Positions 8,805-18,695 of a stretch of DNA of 64,000 nucleotides are shown here, piece after piece (the stretch's first letter is position 1; every line of letters starts with the position of its first letter). This stretch comes from Curtobacterium sp. 458 (lineage in GTDB: Bacteria; Actinomycetota; Actinomycetes; Actinomycetales; Microbacteriaceae), in assembly GCF_030406605.1 (NCBI RefSeq), contig NZ_CP129104.1, forward strand, positions 2,431,830 through 2,495,829. Direction: 5' to 3'. A program made the position numbers and the translations under genes. Under the pieces are notes generated by a model. That model ran no database searches. It was not told the DNA's origin and worked only from the letters and a program-made list of their open reading frames with translations.

Positions 8805-9368
8805 TCAGACGGCGGCGACCACGGCCTCCCACGCGACGGTCTCCCCGTAGCTGCGCTTGCTGAACGGCTCGAGCCCCGCCGGCCACGTCGGCTCCGGGGA
8901 CCGCTTGCTGCGCTCCACGACGACCACGGCGTCGCGCGTCAGCCGTGGCACGAGTGCCTCGAGCACCTCGCCGATCTCGTGCTCGGTGACCTCGTACGGC
9001 GGGTCGATGAACACCAGGTCGAACGTCCGCACCGTCTGCCGCAGGAACCCGAGCGCGGGTTGCGCGTGCACGTCGATCCGCACGCCGGGCACGCGCTTCT
9101 GCACCGCGCGGGCGTTCTCCTTGCACGCCGCCGCCGCGCCGGACGCGCGGTCGACGAGGACGACCTCGACCGCGCCACGCGACGCCGCCTCGAGCCCGAG
9201 GGCGCCCGTGCCCGCGTAGAGGTCGGCCACCGCCGTGTCGTCGACCAGCCCCCGCGACTCGAGCGACGAGAACAGCGCCTCGCGCACGCGGTCGCTCGTC
9301 GGCCGGGTGCCGGACTTCGGCACCCGGAGCGTCGTGGAGCCGGCGGCGCCGGCGATGATGCGGGTCAT
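8805..9368 (-). CDS. rsmD: 16S rRNA (guanine-966-N2)-methyltransferase
   Basis: SAM-dependent methylation of 16S rRNA G966. The 187-residue product begins MTRIIAGAAGS and has the SAM-binding motif LYAGTGALGLEA and the N2-guanine methyltransferase signature FIDPPYE. Length and motifs are normal. On the reverse strand TACGGT lies six bases before the ATG at 9368, indicating a leaderless transcript, and it is divergent from recG. The gene is flanked on both sides by a 19-bp inverted repeat. The usual partner coaD lies on the other side of recG. Confidence 0.95.
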   Translation of the reverse strand: MTRIIAGAAGSTTLRVPKSGTRPTSDRVREALFSSLESRGLVDDTAVADLYAGTGALGLEAASRGAVEVVLVDRASGAAAACKENARAVQKRVPGVRIDVHAQPALGFLRQTVRTFDLVFIDPPYEVTEHEIGEVLEALVPRLTRDAVVVVERSKRSPEPTWPAGLEPFSKRSYGETVAWEAVVAAV

Positions 9369-9413
9369 GCAGCCACCGTATCGGCCCGGGACGACGCCCC
9401 GGCGTTCTCCACA

Positions 9414-9432
9414 GGCCGGCCTGGAGGCACGG
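9414..9432. repeat. 19-bp inverted repeat flanking rsmD, right copy
   Basis: GGCCGGCCTGGAGGCACGG is the exact reverse complement of 8768-8786. It sits between the rsmD start and the recG -10 element. It contains GGCCTGGAGGC, the left arm of the B-type palindrome. Confidence 0.9.
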
Positions 9433-9464
9433 TGCGCGTCGGCCGTGCCGGGTAGCGTTGTCGT

Positions 9465-11699
9465 GTGGTCACCACCGGTCCGAACGCTGCCCCGGCCGCG
9501 CCCGTTCCGTCTGCCGACGGCGGGCTCGACAGCCGACTGTCGAGCGTGCTCGGCGGCCGGACCGCGAGCGCCGTCGAGAAGGCCTTCGGGTACCGCACGG
9601 TGGGGGAGCTCCTCGAGCACGCGCCGCGCCGGTACGCCGAGCGTGGCGCCCTGACCGCGCTGGACTCGCTCGCGATCGGCGAGTCGGTGACCATCGTCGC
9701 CGAGGTCGTCGACGTCCGCGAACGCACGATGCGTGCCCGTCGCGGGTCGATCCTCGAAGCCAAGATCGGCGACGGCAAGGGCCTGCTCACGCTCACGTTC
9801 TTCAACCAGGGCTGGCGCACGAAGGACCTCGTGCCCGGTGCGCGCGGGGTCTTCGCCGGCAAGGTCGGCGACTACCGCGGCGCCCGGCAGCTCGCGCACC
9901 CCGACTACGAGCTGTTCGACCGCGACGACCCCCGGTCCCTGGCGGACCCCGGCTCGGACGAAGCCATCCGCTGGTCGCGGCAGCCGATCCCGATCTACCC
10001 GGCCACCGCGTCGCTGTCGTCGTGGCAGATCGCGAAGGCCATCGGCGTGGTGCTCGACACCCTGCCCGACCTCGACGACCCGATCCCGGCGTCCGTCCGC
10101 GCCCGGCTCGACCTCGTCCCCTACCGACGTGCGCTCGAACTGCTGCACCGCCCCGAGAAGGTCGCCGACTTCAAGCGCGCGCAGGACGCCCTCCGCTACC
10201 GCGAGGCCTTCGTCCTGCAGACCGCCCTCGTGCAGCGCCGGATCGCCGCGCGCGCGGTGGCGTCGACCCCGCGGTCGGCCGCGCGCGGGGGCATCCTCGA
10301 ACGCTTCGACGCCTCCCTGCCGTTCACGCTCACCGACGACCAGCGAGCCGTCGGGGCCGAGATCGCGTCGGACCTGGCCGGCACCTGGCCGATGCACCGG
10401 CTCGTCCAGGGCGAGGTCGGCTCCGGCAAGACCCTCGTGGCGATCCGGGCGATGCTCACGGTGGCGGAGTCCGGCGGGCAGTCGGCACTCATCGCCCCGA
10501 CCGAGGTCCTCGCCGCGCAGCACCTGCGGTCGATCGTGAAGTTCCTCGGGCCCGACCTCGCGGCCGAGCTGCGTCCGGTGATCCTGACCGGGTCACAGTC
10601 GACCGACGAGCGTCGACGTGCCCTGCTCGCGGCGGCGTCCGGCAGCTCACGGCTCGTCGTCGGGACGCACGCGCTCCTCGGTGACCGGGTCGACTTCGCC
10701 GAACTCGGACTCGTGGTGGTCGACGAGCAGCACCGCTTCGGCGTCGAGCAGCGCGAGGCCCTGCGCACCAAGGGCCAGACCCCGCCGCACGTCCTCGTCC
10801 TCACCGCCACGCCGATCCCGCGCACGGTCGCGATGACGGTGTTCGGCGACCTCGACGTCTCCACCATCGCCGGGGTGCCGTCGGGCCGCGCCGGCGTCGA
10901 GACCTTCACCGTCGGGCTCGCCGAGCACCCCGGCTGGGAGACCCGCATCTGGTCGCGCATGGCCGAGGAGCTCGCCGCCGGGCGTCAGGCCTTCGTGGTG
11001 TGCCCGGCGATCGACGACGTGCACGCCGAGGACGACGGCGAACCCGCACCCGAGGCCCCGGCCGACGACGACACGCCGAAGCGCGCCCCGGCGACGGTGC
11101 TCGCGACGGCGGAGCGCATGCGGCAGATGCCGGTGCTCGACGGCCGCCGCATCGAGGTGCTGCACGGGCGGATGACCGCCGACGAGAAGGACCGCGTCAT
11201 GACGACCTTCGCCGCCGGGGGCATCGACGTCCTCGTCGCGACGACCGTCATCGAGGTCGGGGTCGACGTGCCGAACGCCTCGATGATGGCGGTGCTCGAC
11301 GCCGACCGGTTCGGGGTGTCACAGCTGCACCAGCTCCGTGGGCGCATCGGCCGCGGGCAGTACGCCGGCGTGTGCCTGCTCGTGACCACGGCCGAGCTCG
11401 AGTCCCCGTCGCGGGAGCGCGTCGACGCCGTGGCCGCCTCCGACGACGGGTTCGAGCTCGCGCGGGTCGACCTCGAGCTCCGGCGCGAGGGCGACGTGCT
11501 GGGGGAGCGGCAGTCCGGCGGTCGTTCGTCACTCAACCTGCTGCGCGTCGTCGAGCACGCCGACCTCATCGTCGACGCTCGCGAGGAAGCCGAGCGCGTC
11601 CTCGAGCCGGACCCGGAGCTGGAGGGGCACCCGGCGCTCCGGGAAGCCCTCGCCCGCCGCCTGGACGAGTCCGACGCGGCCTTCCTCGGCAAGAACTGA
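9465..11699 (+). CDS. recG: ATP-dependent DNA helicase RecG
   Basis: Superfamily 2 helicase that remodels stalled forks and recombination intermediates. The 744-residue protein has an N-terminal wedge/OB region (about residues 1-250), Walker A GEVGSGKT, Walker B VVDEQHRFG, motif III TATPIPRT, and the C-terminal helicase motifs VEVGVDVPNASMM and HQLRGRIGRG. A short acidic insert (DDGEPAPEAPADDD) lies in the second helicase domain. The start is GTG 9465, six bases after TAGCGT with no ribosome binding site, so a leaderless mRNA is likely. Confidence 0.96.
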   Translation: MVTTGPNAAPAAPVPSADGGLDSRLSSVLGGRTASAVEKAFGYRTVGELLEHAPRRYAERGALTALDSLAIGESVTIVAEVVDVRERTMRARRGSILEAKIGDGKGLLTLTFFNQGWRTKDLVPGARGVFAGKVGDYRGARQLAHPDYELFDRDDPRSLADPGSDEAIRWSRQPIPIYPATASLSSWQIAKAIGVVLDTLPDLDDPIPASVRARLDLVPYRRALELLHRPEKVADFKRAQDALRYREAFVLQTALVQRRIAARAVASTPRSAARGGILERFDASLPFTLTDDQRAVGAEIASDLAGTWPMHRLVQGEVGSGKTLVAIRAMLTVAESGGQSALIAPTEVLAAQHLRSIVKFLGPDLAAELRPVILTGSQSTDERRRALLAAASGSSRLVVGTHALLGDRVDFAELGLVVVDEQHRFGVEQREALRTKGQTPPHVLVLTATPIPRTVAMTVFGDLDVSTIAGVPSGRAGVETFTVGLAEHPGWETRIWSRMAEELAAGRQAFVVCPAIDDVHAEDDGEPAPEAPADDDTPKRAPATVLATAERMRQMPVLDGRRIEVLHGRMTADEKDRVMTTFAAGGIDVLVATTVIEVGVDVPNASMMAVLDADRFGVSQLHQLRGRIGRGQYAGVCLLVTTAELESPSRERVDAVAASDDGFELARVDLELRREGDVLGERQSGGRSSLNLLRVVEHADLIVDAREEAERVLEPDPELEGHPALREALARRLDESDAAFLGKN

Positions 11700-11732
11700 G
11701 CCGTTCGCCGGGCGCCCGGTAGGGTCGCTGGC

Positions 11733-12227
11733 ATGGCGCAGATCGCGGTCGTCCCCGGCTCCTTCGACCCCGTGACCCTCGGGCACCTCGACGTGATCGG
11801 GCGTGCGGCGGGACTGTTCGACGAGGTCCACGTCCTCGTGGTGCACAACCCCGACAAGAAGCCCGCGATGTTCGAGGCCGCCGAGCGGGTCCGGCTCATC
11901 GAGGAGTCACTCGTCGAGACCGGCGTGCGGGACAACGTGCGGGTCGGGGAGTGGACCGCCGGGCTCCTGGTCGACTACTGCCGGCAGGTCGGTGCGACGG
12001 TCCTCGTGAAGGGTGTCCGCTCCGGCGAGGACGTCGCGTACGAGACCCCGATGGCGATCATGAACCGACACCTCGCCGACGTCGAGACGGTGTTCCTGCT
12101 GCCCGAGGCCTCACGCGCCCACGTGTCGAGTTCGCTCATCCGGCAGGTGTCCACCCTCGGGGGCGACGTCACCCCGTACGTGCCCGAGGTGGTGGCGCGC
12201 GCCCTGGCAGAGCAGACGGGCCGCTGA
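11733..12227 (+). CDS. coaD: Phosphopantetheine adenylyltransferase
   Basis: Adenylates 4-phosphopantetheine to dephospho-CoA, the penultimate step of CoA synthesis. The 164-residue protein shows the nucleotidyltransferase motif [27 protein letters not shown], and the C-terminal [12 protein letters not shown]-binding motif. The ATG at 11733 follows TAGGGT by seven bases without a ribosome binding site (leaderless candidate). It lies 33 bp after recG. CoA supply is relevant to the acyl-CoA operon at 27-35 kb, but there is no direct link in the sequence. Confidence 0.96.
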   Translation: MAQIAVVPGSFDPVTLGHLDVIGRAAGLFDEVHVLVVHNPDKKPAMFEAAERVRLIEESLVETGVRDNVRVGEWTAGLLVDYCRQVGATVLVKGVRSGEDVAYETPMAIMNRHLADVETVFLLPEASRAHVSSSLIRQVSTLGGDVTPYVPEVVARALAEQTGR

Positions 12228-12300
12228 CCCGGGCATCCGGCGAGGACACGCGGACCGCCCGCCTCGACGTACCGTCCGGATGCCGCTAGGCTTGTCGATC

Positions 12301-12873
12301 GTGTCTTCCCCCGTGAACAGCCCCTACGCCCTGCGCGTGCGCGACCTCGCGCACCGTCCGGGCGAGATGCGCGAGCACTCGCTCGACGTCGAGGTGCCGG
12401 ACGCGATGGGTGCCGGGGTCATCTCCGTCCGTCAGGGCGCGCCGATGCACCTCGACGTCCGCCTCGAGGGGCTGCACGAGGGCGTCCTCGTGTCCGGACA
12501 CGCGTCGGCCGAGGCGTTCGGGGAGTGTTCCCGGTGCCTGATCGAGATCAGCGAACCCGTCGAGGTCGATTTCGCGGAGCTCTTCGCGTACGATGTCTCG
12601 GAGGATTTCGACTTCTTCGTTCGCGATGACCACGTGGACTGCGAACCGGTCGTTCGAGATGCGGTGGTGCTGTCGCTGCCGTTCCAGCCGGTCTGCCGAC
12701 CGGACTGCCCAGGCCTCGACCCGGAGACGGGTGAGCGTCTGGCTGACCTCGAGGACCTTACCCCTCGCGAGGTCCTGGACCCGCGCTGGGCCGCTCTGAG
12801 CGGTTTCCAGCCGACCGACGACAGCAACACCCCTGACCAGAGCCCCGAGGGCGACGGCCGCACGTCGGCCTGA
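12301..12873 (+). CDS. yceD: YceD/DUF177 family protein
   Basis: Conserved protein encoded just before rpmF in most bacteria and thought to act around 23S rRNA or ribosome assembly. The 190-residue sequence has the family cysteine motif FGECSRCLIEI and the second pair VCRPDCPGLD, which probably bind a metal. It also has the signature LDPRWAALSGF near the end. I used GTG 12301, eight bases after TAGGCT (leaderless-type promoter). An in-frame ATG at 12280 would add seven residues and overlap that element. It is followed 44 bp later by rpmF. Confidence 0.92.
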   Translation: MSSPVNSPYALRVRDLAHRPGEMREHSLDVEVPDAMGAGVISVRQGAPMHLDVRLEGLHEGVLVSGHASAEAFGECSRCLIEISEPVEVDFAELFAYDVSEDFDFFVRDDHVDCEPVVRDAVVLSLPFQPVCRPDCPGLDPETGERLADLEDLTPREVLDPRWAALSGFQPTDDSNTPDQSPEGDGRTSA

Positions 12874-12917
12874 ACCGCCCTCGCCACTGACCACCGACCA
12901 ACCGAAAGAGAACCACC

Positions 12918-13121
12918 ATGGCCGTTCCCAAGCGCAAGCAGTCCCGTGCCAACACGCACGCCCGTCGTTCGCAGTGGAAGGCCGCGCCGGTCCAGCTCGT
13001 GAAGACGATCGAGAACGGCAAGGTCACCTACAGCCTGCCGCACCGTGCGAAGGTCGTCGAGGACTCGGCCGGCACCCCGCTGTACATGGAGTACAAGGGC
13101 CGCAAGGTCGCCGACGTCTGA
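12918..13121 (+). CDS. rpmF: 50S ribosomal protein L32
   Basis: Small large-subunit protein, 67 residues, starting [19 protein letters not shown], which is diagnostic for L32. It lacks the four zinc-binding cysteines seen in the C+ form, so it is the zinc-independent C- type. A GAAAGAGAA stretch provides the ribosome binding site. The order yceD-rpmF-rnc-mutM-smc is the conserved actinobacterial cluster. Confidence 0.97.
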   Translation: MAVPKRKQSRANTHARRSQWKAAPVQLVKTIENGKVTYSLPHRAKVVEDSAGTPLYMEYKGRKVADV

Positions 13122-13134
13122 TCGGACCGAACGC

Positions 13135-13905
13135 ATGACCACGACGTCCGGCGCCACGGGGTCCCGCCCCGTGGGGCCGGACGTCGTTCGTCTGCGCGGG
13201 CAGCTCGCCGTCGACATCGACCTCGAGCTGCTCCAACTCGCCCTGACGCACCGCTCGTACGCGTACGAGCACGGTGGCATCGGGCACAACGAGCGGCTCG
13301 AGTTCCTCGGCGACTCGATCCTCGGCCAGGCCGTGACCGTGAAGCTCTTCCGGTCGTTCCCCGACCTCGACGAGGGCGAGCTGGCCAAGCGCCGTGCGAG
13401 CCTCGTCTCGACGGTCGCCCTCGCCGAGATCGCCCGCATCATCGGGCTCGGCCAGTACCTCCGGCTCGGCAAGGGCGAGGAGCAGACAGGCGGCCGTGAC
13501 AAGTCGTCGATCCTCGCCGACACCGTCGAGGCCGTGATCGGTGCGACGTACCTCTCCGCGGGTCCCGACCCGGCGACCGAGCTCGTGCTCCGCCTGGTCG
13601 AGCCGCTCCTGGTCGACCCGGACCGCTTCGGTGCCGCGATGGACCCGAAGACGAGCCTGCAGGAGCTCGCTGCGACGCTCGCGCTCGGCAACCCCGCGTA
13701 CCGGGTCACCGAAGAGGGTCCTGATCACGACAAGACCTTCCACGCCACCGTGGTGCTGCAGGGCGAGGACGTCTCCGCCGGCGCCGGATCGAGCAAGAAG
13801 GCTGCCGAGATGGCTGCAGCGCTCCAAGCCTGGACGAAGCTCTCCGGCCGCGACGGCTCGCCGAGCGCGGGTGCCGACGCCGACAGCGCGGCCCGGACCG
13901 CGTAA
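13135..13905 (+). CDS. rnc: Ribonuclease III
   Basis: Double-stranded RNA endonuclease that processes rRNA precursors and structured mRNAs. The N-terminal catalytic domain has HRSYAYEHGGIGHNERLEFLGDSILG, with the acidic metal ligands of the NERLEFLGDS signature, and the partner acidic site SSILADTVEAVIGATY. A C-terminal dsRNA-binding domain (about residues 165-235) ends in GAGSSKKAAEMAAALQAW. The ATG at 13135 is only 13 bp after rpmF. The last 15-20 residues are a low-complexity tail. mutM follows after 3 bp. Confidence 0.96.
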   Translation: MTTTSGATGSRPVGPDVVRLRGQLAVDIDLELLQLALTHRSYAYEHGGIGHNERLEFLGDSILGQAVTVKLFRSFPDLDEGELAKRRASLVSTVALAEIARIIGLGQYLRLGKGEEQTGGRDKSSILADTVEAVIGATYLSAGPDPATELVLRLVEPLLVDPDRFGAAMDPKTSLQELAATLALGNPAYRVTEEGPDHDKTFHATVVLQGEDVSAGAGSSKKAAEMAAALQAWTKLSGRDGSPSAGADADSAARTA

Positions 13906-13908
13906 CCG

Positions 13909-14880
13909 GTGCCCGAGCTCCCCGAGGTCGAGGTCGTCCGCGCCGGCCTCGAACCCGCCGTCAGCGGTGCCCGCGTGCTCCACGTGGACGTCGTCGACGA
14001 CCGCGCACTCACCCGGCACGACGGCCCGGCGGAGGACTTCGCCGACCGGCTCACCGGCCGGACCATCGCCGCGGCCGTCCGACGTGGCAAGTTCCTCTGG
14101 TTCCCGTTGCGCCCCGAGCTCGACGGCGATCGTCCGGAGGCGCTCGTGACGCACCTCGGCATGTCCGGCCAGGTGCTCCTCGGACGGGACCGACCGGCCG
14201 CGAAGCACCGCCGCATCCTCATCGACGTGCAGCCCGCGGGCACGGACCGCGACGGCACGCCCGAAGCCCCCGTCCAGCTCGAGTTCGTCGACCAGCGCAC
14301 CTTCGGGTCGATGGCGCTCGATCCGATGGTGCCGACCGTCGACGGCGCTCCCGCCGGCTTCGCCGGGCACGTCGACGCGACGGACCCGGACGCGCCGTGG
14401 CGTCGGAGCATCCCGCACCAGGTGTCGCACATCGCGCGGGACCCGCTCGACCCGGCGTTCGACGACGACCGGTTCATCGCCGTCGCACGGAAGCGGGCGA
14501 GCGGCATCAAGCGCGTGCTCCTCGACCAGGGCGTCGTGAGCGGCATCGGCAACATCTACGCCGACGAGTCGCTGTGGGCTGCGAGGCTCCACTACGACCG
14601 CCCCGCGGAGCGCCTCACCCGAGCCGACCTGCGCGCGCTCCTGAGCGAGGTGCGGAGCGTCCTCGGACGGGCGCTCGAGGACGGTGGCACGAGCTTCGAC
14701 GCGCAGTACGTCAACGTGAACGGGCAGTCCGGGTACTTCTCGCAGCGGCTCAACGTCTACGGGCAGCAGGGGAAGCCGTGCCCCCGGTGCGGCACGACGA
14801 TCGTCCGTGAGGCCTTCATGAACCGGTCGAGCCACATCTGCCCCGTGTGCCAACCGCGCCCCCGCGCCCGCAGGCGTTAG
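13909..14880 (+). CDS. mutM: Formamidopyrimidine-DNA glycosylase
   Basis: Bifunctional glycosylase/AP lyase removing 8-oxoguanine and formamidopyrimidines. The start GTG-CCC-GAG gives the required PELPEVE, with the catalytic N-terminal proline exposed after methionine removal. Lys in RRGKFLWF, the helix-two-turn-helix SGIGNIYADE and the C-terminal zinc finger (CPRCGT ... CPVC) are all present. The 323-residue length is somewhat above the usual 270-290 because of extra residues around 100-150. It sits 3 bp after rnc. Confidence 0.96.
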   Translation: MPELPEVEVVRAGLEPAVSGARVLHVDVVDDRALTRHDGPAEDFADRLTGRTIAAAVRRGKFLWFPLRPELDGDRPEALVTHLGMSGQVLLGRDRPAAKHRRILIDVQPAGTDRDGTPEAPVQLEFVDQRTFGSMALDPMVPTVDGAPAGFAGHVDATDPDAPWRRSIPHQVSHIARDPLDPAFDDDRFIAVARKRASGIKRVLLDQGVVSGIGNIYADESLWAARLHYDRPAERLTRADLRALLSEVRSVLGRALEDGGTSFDAQYVNVNGQSGYFSQRLNVYGQQGKPCPRCGTTIVREAFMNRSSHICPVCQPRPRARRR

Positions 14881-14945
14881 CCTGCCCGCAGCAGCACAGC
14901 CAGCAGCACAGCCCGCAGCAGCGCAGCAGACCGCCCGGAGACCGC

Positions 14946-17900
14946 ATGTACTTGAAGAGCCTGACCATCAAGGGGTTCAAGTCCTTCGCGCAGCCGACGA
15001 CGTTCGCGTTCGAGCCCGGTGTCACCTGCATCGTCGGGCCGAACGGTTCCGGCAAGTCGAACGTGGTCGACGCCCTCGCGTGGGTGATGGGGGAGCAGGG
15101 CGCGAAGACCCTCCGCGGCGGCAAGATGGAGGACGTCATCTTCGCCGGCACCTCGACCCGCGGTCCGCTCGGTCGCGCGCAGGTGCTCCTGACGATCGAC
15201 AACACCGACGGCCTGCTGCCGATCGAGTACTCCGAGGTGACGATCTCCCGCACCCTCTTCCGCAACGGCGGGAGCGAGTACGCCATCAACGGCGAGAACT
15301 GCCGCCTGCTCGACGTGCAGGAGCTCCTCAGCGACACCGGCCTCGGGCGCGAGATGCACGTCATCGTCGGCCAGGGGCAGCTCGACAAGGTGCTGCACGC
15401 CACCCCGGAGGACCGGAGGGGGTTCATCGAGGAGGCCGCGGGCATCCTCAAGCACCGTCGCCGCAAGGAGAAGACGCTCCGCAAGCTCGAGGCGATGCAG
15501 ACGAACCTCACACGGCTGTCCGACCTCGCGGGCGAGATCCGCCGACAGCTCAAGCCGCTCGGACGACAAGCCGAGGTCGCGCGGAAGGCCCAGTCGGTCG
15601 CGGCCGTCGCCCGGGACGCCAAGGCGCGCATCCTCGCCGACGACGTGGTCCGGCTCCGGCGGGAGCTCCACGAGCACCTCGAGGTCGAGACCGGCCGGAA
15701 GTCCGAGCGCATCGTGCTGCAGGAACGCCTCGACCGCACCCGCGCCCGGCAGCAGCAGGTCGAGCAGAGCATGGTCGGCGACGATGTCGACCGTGCCCGC
15801 ACGGTGGTGCACCGGCTGGAGAGCGTCCAGGAACGGCTCCGCGGCCTGTCGAGCCTCGCGAACCAGCGCCTGATGTTCCTCGCGCAGCAGGCCGACGCCC
15901 CGCAGCAGGGTCCGACGGTGACACCGGAGCGTGTGCAGTCCGTCCGCGACGAGGCCGACCGGCTCGAGACCCGCGCCGAGGAGATGGCCGCCGACTCCGG
16001 TGCCGCCGCGGCCCGGGTGCAGGAAGCGCGGGCTGCGCTCGACGCCCTCGACGAGCAGATCGCCGCCCAGGCCGCCCTGGTCTCGCAGCACGACCTCGAG
16101 GCACAGCGGCTGGCGTCCGCCGTCGACGTCGCCCGGTCCAAGCGGGGCTCGGCGGTGGCCGACCGGGAGCGCCGCGAACGCGCGCTGGCCGAGGCGACCG
16201 ACCGCGCCGAGCGTGCCGCCGCGGCCCTCGCCGACATCGGGGCCGACCCGTCCGAGGGTGTCGACGACGCTGCGCTGACCGCCGCCGTCACGACCACCCG
16301 CGAGCAGCAGCAGGCAGCCCAGACGACGCGCGACGAGCTCCGCGACCGACTCCACGCCCTCGAACGCGAGCGGGACGCGCTCGACGCCCGGGTCACGGCC
16401 CTCGCGATGTCGATCGACGTCCGCGACGGGTCGCAGGCCCTCATCGAGGCCGGCCGTGCCGGCATCGCCGGCCGGCTCGCGGACAGCCTCACCGTCGAGC
16501 CCGGCTACGAGGGCGCGGTCGCCGTCGCCCTCGACGGACTCGCCGACGCCGTGCTCGCAACGGACCGGGCGGTCGCGCTCGACGCCGTCGATCACGCCCG
16601 GACCGCGGACCTCGGTCGCGTCGACGTGGTGGTCGCCGACCCCGACCCGGCCGCCTCCGCCGGCGCGGGGACGCTGCCCGACCGGCTCCCCGCCGGGGTC
16701 CGCCGCGCCGTCGACCTCGTGCAGGGACCCGCGGCGATCGCCGCGGTCCTGCGGGCCACACTGATCGCGGTGGACGAGGACGTCGACCTGGAGGCCGTGC
16801 TCACCGCCGCCCCGCAGGCCACGGTCGTCACGCGGTCCGGTGACGTCGTCCGGGCCGTCCGCGTCACGGGCGGCGGAGAGCGGATGACCAGCCGCATCGA
16901 GCTCGTCGCGGAGCGCGACGACGCCGTGACCCGGCGGGACGCGGTCGCGAGCGACGTCGAGGACGCCGCCACGCGCCTCCAGGCCGCTCGTGCCGCCGTC
17001 GACGAGGCGAGACGACGGGCGGAGGAGGCCGACCAGGCGTCCCGCGCGCACGCGAAGGCCGCAGCCGAGTACGACCGCAGCAGCGCGTCGTCGCGGGCGC
17101 GCGCCGAGAACGCGGCGGCCGAGGTCGAGCGTCTCCGAGCGGCCCTCGCCGAGACGGACGGTGCGGTCGAGTCCGCCGAGGCCGTGCTCGCCGAGGCCGA
17201 CGCGGCCCTCGTGGCGTTCACCGACCAGCCGCGGCCGACCGTGGACGCGTCCGGACGCCCGGCCCTGCTGGACGCACTCGAGGCGGCCCGTGCGGCCGAG
17301 ATCGAGCAGCGCATCCAGGTGGAGACGGTGCGCGAGCGGGTGCGGGCCGAACGGAACCGGGCCGCCGGGCTCGAACGCCAGCTCCGGGCCGAGCGTGCCG
17401 CGGCCGAGGAAGCCGCCCGGCGTGCGGTCGTCCGGCGCGGACAGATCGCCGTCGCCGAGGGGGTCCTCGCCGACCTCCCCGGGGTGCTCGGTGCGGTCGA
17501 CCGATCGCTCGCCGAGGCCCGCGTGCGCCTCGCGAACGAGGAGTCCGAGCGGTCGAAGCGCAACACCGAGCTGCAGACGATCCGGAACGAGGAACGCGAG
17601 CTCCGCGACCGCCTCCAGACCCTGACCGACGGCGTGCACTCCCTCGAGATGGAGATCTACGAGAAGAAGCTGCACGTGTCGGGCATCCTCGACCGGGCGC
17701 AGAGCGAACTCGGGCTGGTCGAGACGGTCCTCGTGGCCGAGTACGGTCCGCACGTGCCGGTCCCCGTCGACGTGCTCGTGGACCCGCGGATGCTCGCGCG
17801 GAGGCATCGGGAGGCCGAGCGCGCCCGGGCCGCAGCGGCAGCCCCTGCGGTGACCGCGGACGACGAGGCCGAGCCGGCCGTGGCTGACGAGGACGAGGCC

Positions 17901-18689
17901 GATGAGGTCCTCGTCGACGCCGAGTCCACCCTCCCCGGTGGTCCGGCACTGCCCGAGTACGACGCCACCGACGACGTCGACCCCGACGCGGTCGAGACCG
18001 TCCCGTACGTCCGGGCCGAGCAGGAGCGTCGGCTGAAGGCAGCCGAGCGTGACCTCGGCCAGCTCGGCAAGGTGAACCCGCTCGCACTCGAGGAGTTCCA
18101 GGCGCTCGAGCAGCGGCACGCGTTCCTCGCCGAGCAGCTCGAGGACCTGCAGAAGACCCGGACGGACCTCATGACGATCATCGAGGAGCTCGACCAGAAG
18201 ATGCAGACCATCTTCGAGGCCGCGTTCCACGACACCCGCGAGGCCTTCGACGTCATCTTCCCGATCCTGTTCCCGGGTGGCTCGGGGTCGATCACGCTGA
18301 CGAACCCGGACGACCTGCTCGCAACCGGTATCGACGTGCAGGTGAAGCCCGCCGGGAAGAAGATCGACCGGCTGACCCTGCTGTCCGGCGGGGAGCGGTC
18401 CCTGGCGGCGGTGGCGCTCCTCGTCGCGATCTTCACCGCGCGCCCGTCGCCGTTCTACATCATGGACGAGGTCGAGGCGGCGCTCGACGACGCCAACCTC
18501 GGGCGGCTCCTGACCGTGTTCGAGCGGCTGCGCGAGGCGTCGCAGCTCATCGTCATCACGCACCAGAAGCGGACGATGGAGATCGCGGACGCGCTGTACG
18601 GCGTGTCGATGCGGCAGGACGGCGTGTCCGCCGTGGTCGGGCAGCGCGTGCAGGCCCGGTCGGCGGAGCCGGCGGACGCGGTCGCGTAG
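14946..18689 (+). CDS. smc: Chromosome segregation protein SMC
   Basis: ATPase core of the condensin complex that loops and segregates chromosomes with ScpA/ScpB. The 1247-residue protein opens MYLKSLTIKGFKSFAQPTTF with Walker A GPNGSGKSN, followed by two long coiled-coil arms. The hinge (about residues 500-660) has a reduced, alanine-rich sequence. The ABC signature LLSGGERSLAAVALL and Walker B FYIMDEVEAALDD are near the end. An acidic stretch of about 50 residues precedes the C-terminal head (about residue 965). The ATG at 14946 has GGAG before it. Confidence 0.97.
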   Translation: MYLKSLTIKGFKSFAQPTTFAFEPGVTCIVGPNGSGKSNVVDALAWVMGEQGAKTLRGGKMEDVIFAGTSTRGPLGRAQVLLTIDNTDGLLPIEYSEVTISRTLFRNGGSEYAINGENCRLLDVQELLSDTGLGREMHVIVGQGQLDKVLHATPEDRRGFIEEAAGILKHRRRKEKTLRKLEAMQTNLTRLSDLAGEIRRQLKPLGRQAEVARKAQSVAAVARDAKARILADDVVRLRRELHEHLEVETGRKSERIVLQERLDRTRARQQQVEQSMVGDDVDRARTVVHRLESVQERLRGLSSLANQRLMFLAQQADAPQQGPTVTPERVQSVRDEADRLETRAEEMAADSGAAAARVQEARAALDALDEQIAAQAALVSQHDLEAQRLASAVDVARSKRGSAVADRERRERALAEATDRAERAAAALADIGADPSEGVDDAALTAAVTTTREQQQAAQTTRDELRDRLHALERERDALDARVTALAMSIDVRDGSQALIEAGRAGIAGRLADSLTVEPGYEGAVAVALDGLADAVLATDRAVALDAVDHARTADLGRVDVVVADPDPAASAGAGTLPDRLPAGVRRAVDLVQGPAAIAAVLRATLIAVDEDVDLEAVLTAAPQATVVTRSGDVVRAVRVTGGGERMTSRIELVAERDDAVTRRDAVASDVEDAATRLQAARAAVDEARRRAEEADQASRAHAKAAAEYDRSSASSRARAENAAAEVERLRAALAETDGAVESAEAVLAEADAALVAFTDQPRPTVDASGRPALLDALEAARAAEIEQRIQVETVRERVRAERNRAAGLERQLRAERAAAEEAARRAVVRRGQIAVAEGVLADLPGVLGAVDRSLAEARVRLANEESERSKRNTELQTIRNEERELRDRLQTLTDGVHSLEMEIYEKKLHVSGILDRAQSELGLVETVLVAEYGPHVPVPVDVLVDPRMLARRHREAERARAAAAAPAVTADDEAEPAVADEDEADEVLVDAESTLPGGPALPEYDATDDVDPDAVETVPYVRAEQERRLKAAERDLGQLGKVNPLALEEFQALEQRHAFLAEQLEDLQKTRTDLMTIIEELDQKMQTIFEAAFHDTREAFDVIFPILFPGGSGSITLTNPDDLLATGIDVQVKPAGKKIDRLTLLSGGERSLAAVALLVAIFTARPSPFYIMDEVEAALDDANLGRLLTVFERLREASQLIVITHQKRTMEIADALYGVSMRQDGVSAVVGQRVQARSAEPADAVA

Positions 18690-18695
18690 CGCCGC

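Noticed and set aside
8768..9432. Insertion sequence or MITE carrying rsmD
   Set aside because: No transposase and no target-site duplication are visible. The repeats are halves of the B-type palindrome found elsewhere, and rsmD near recG-coaD is ordinary context.
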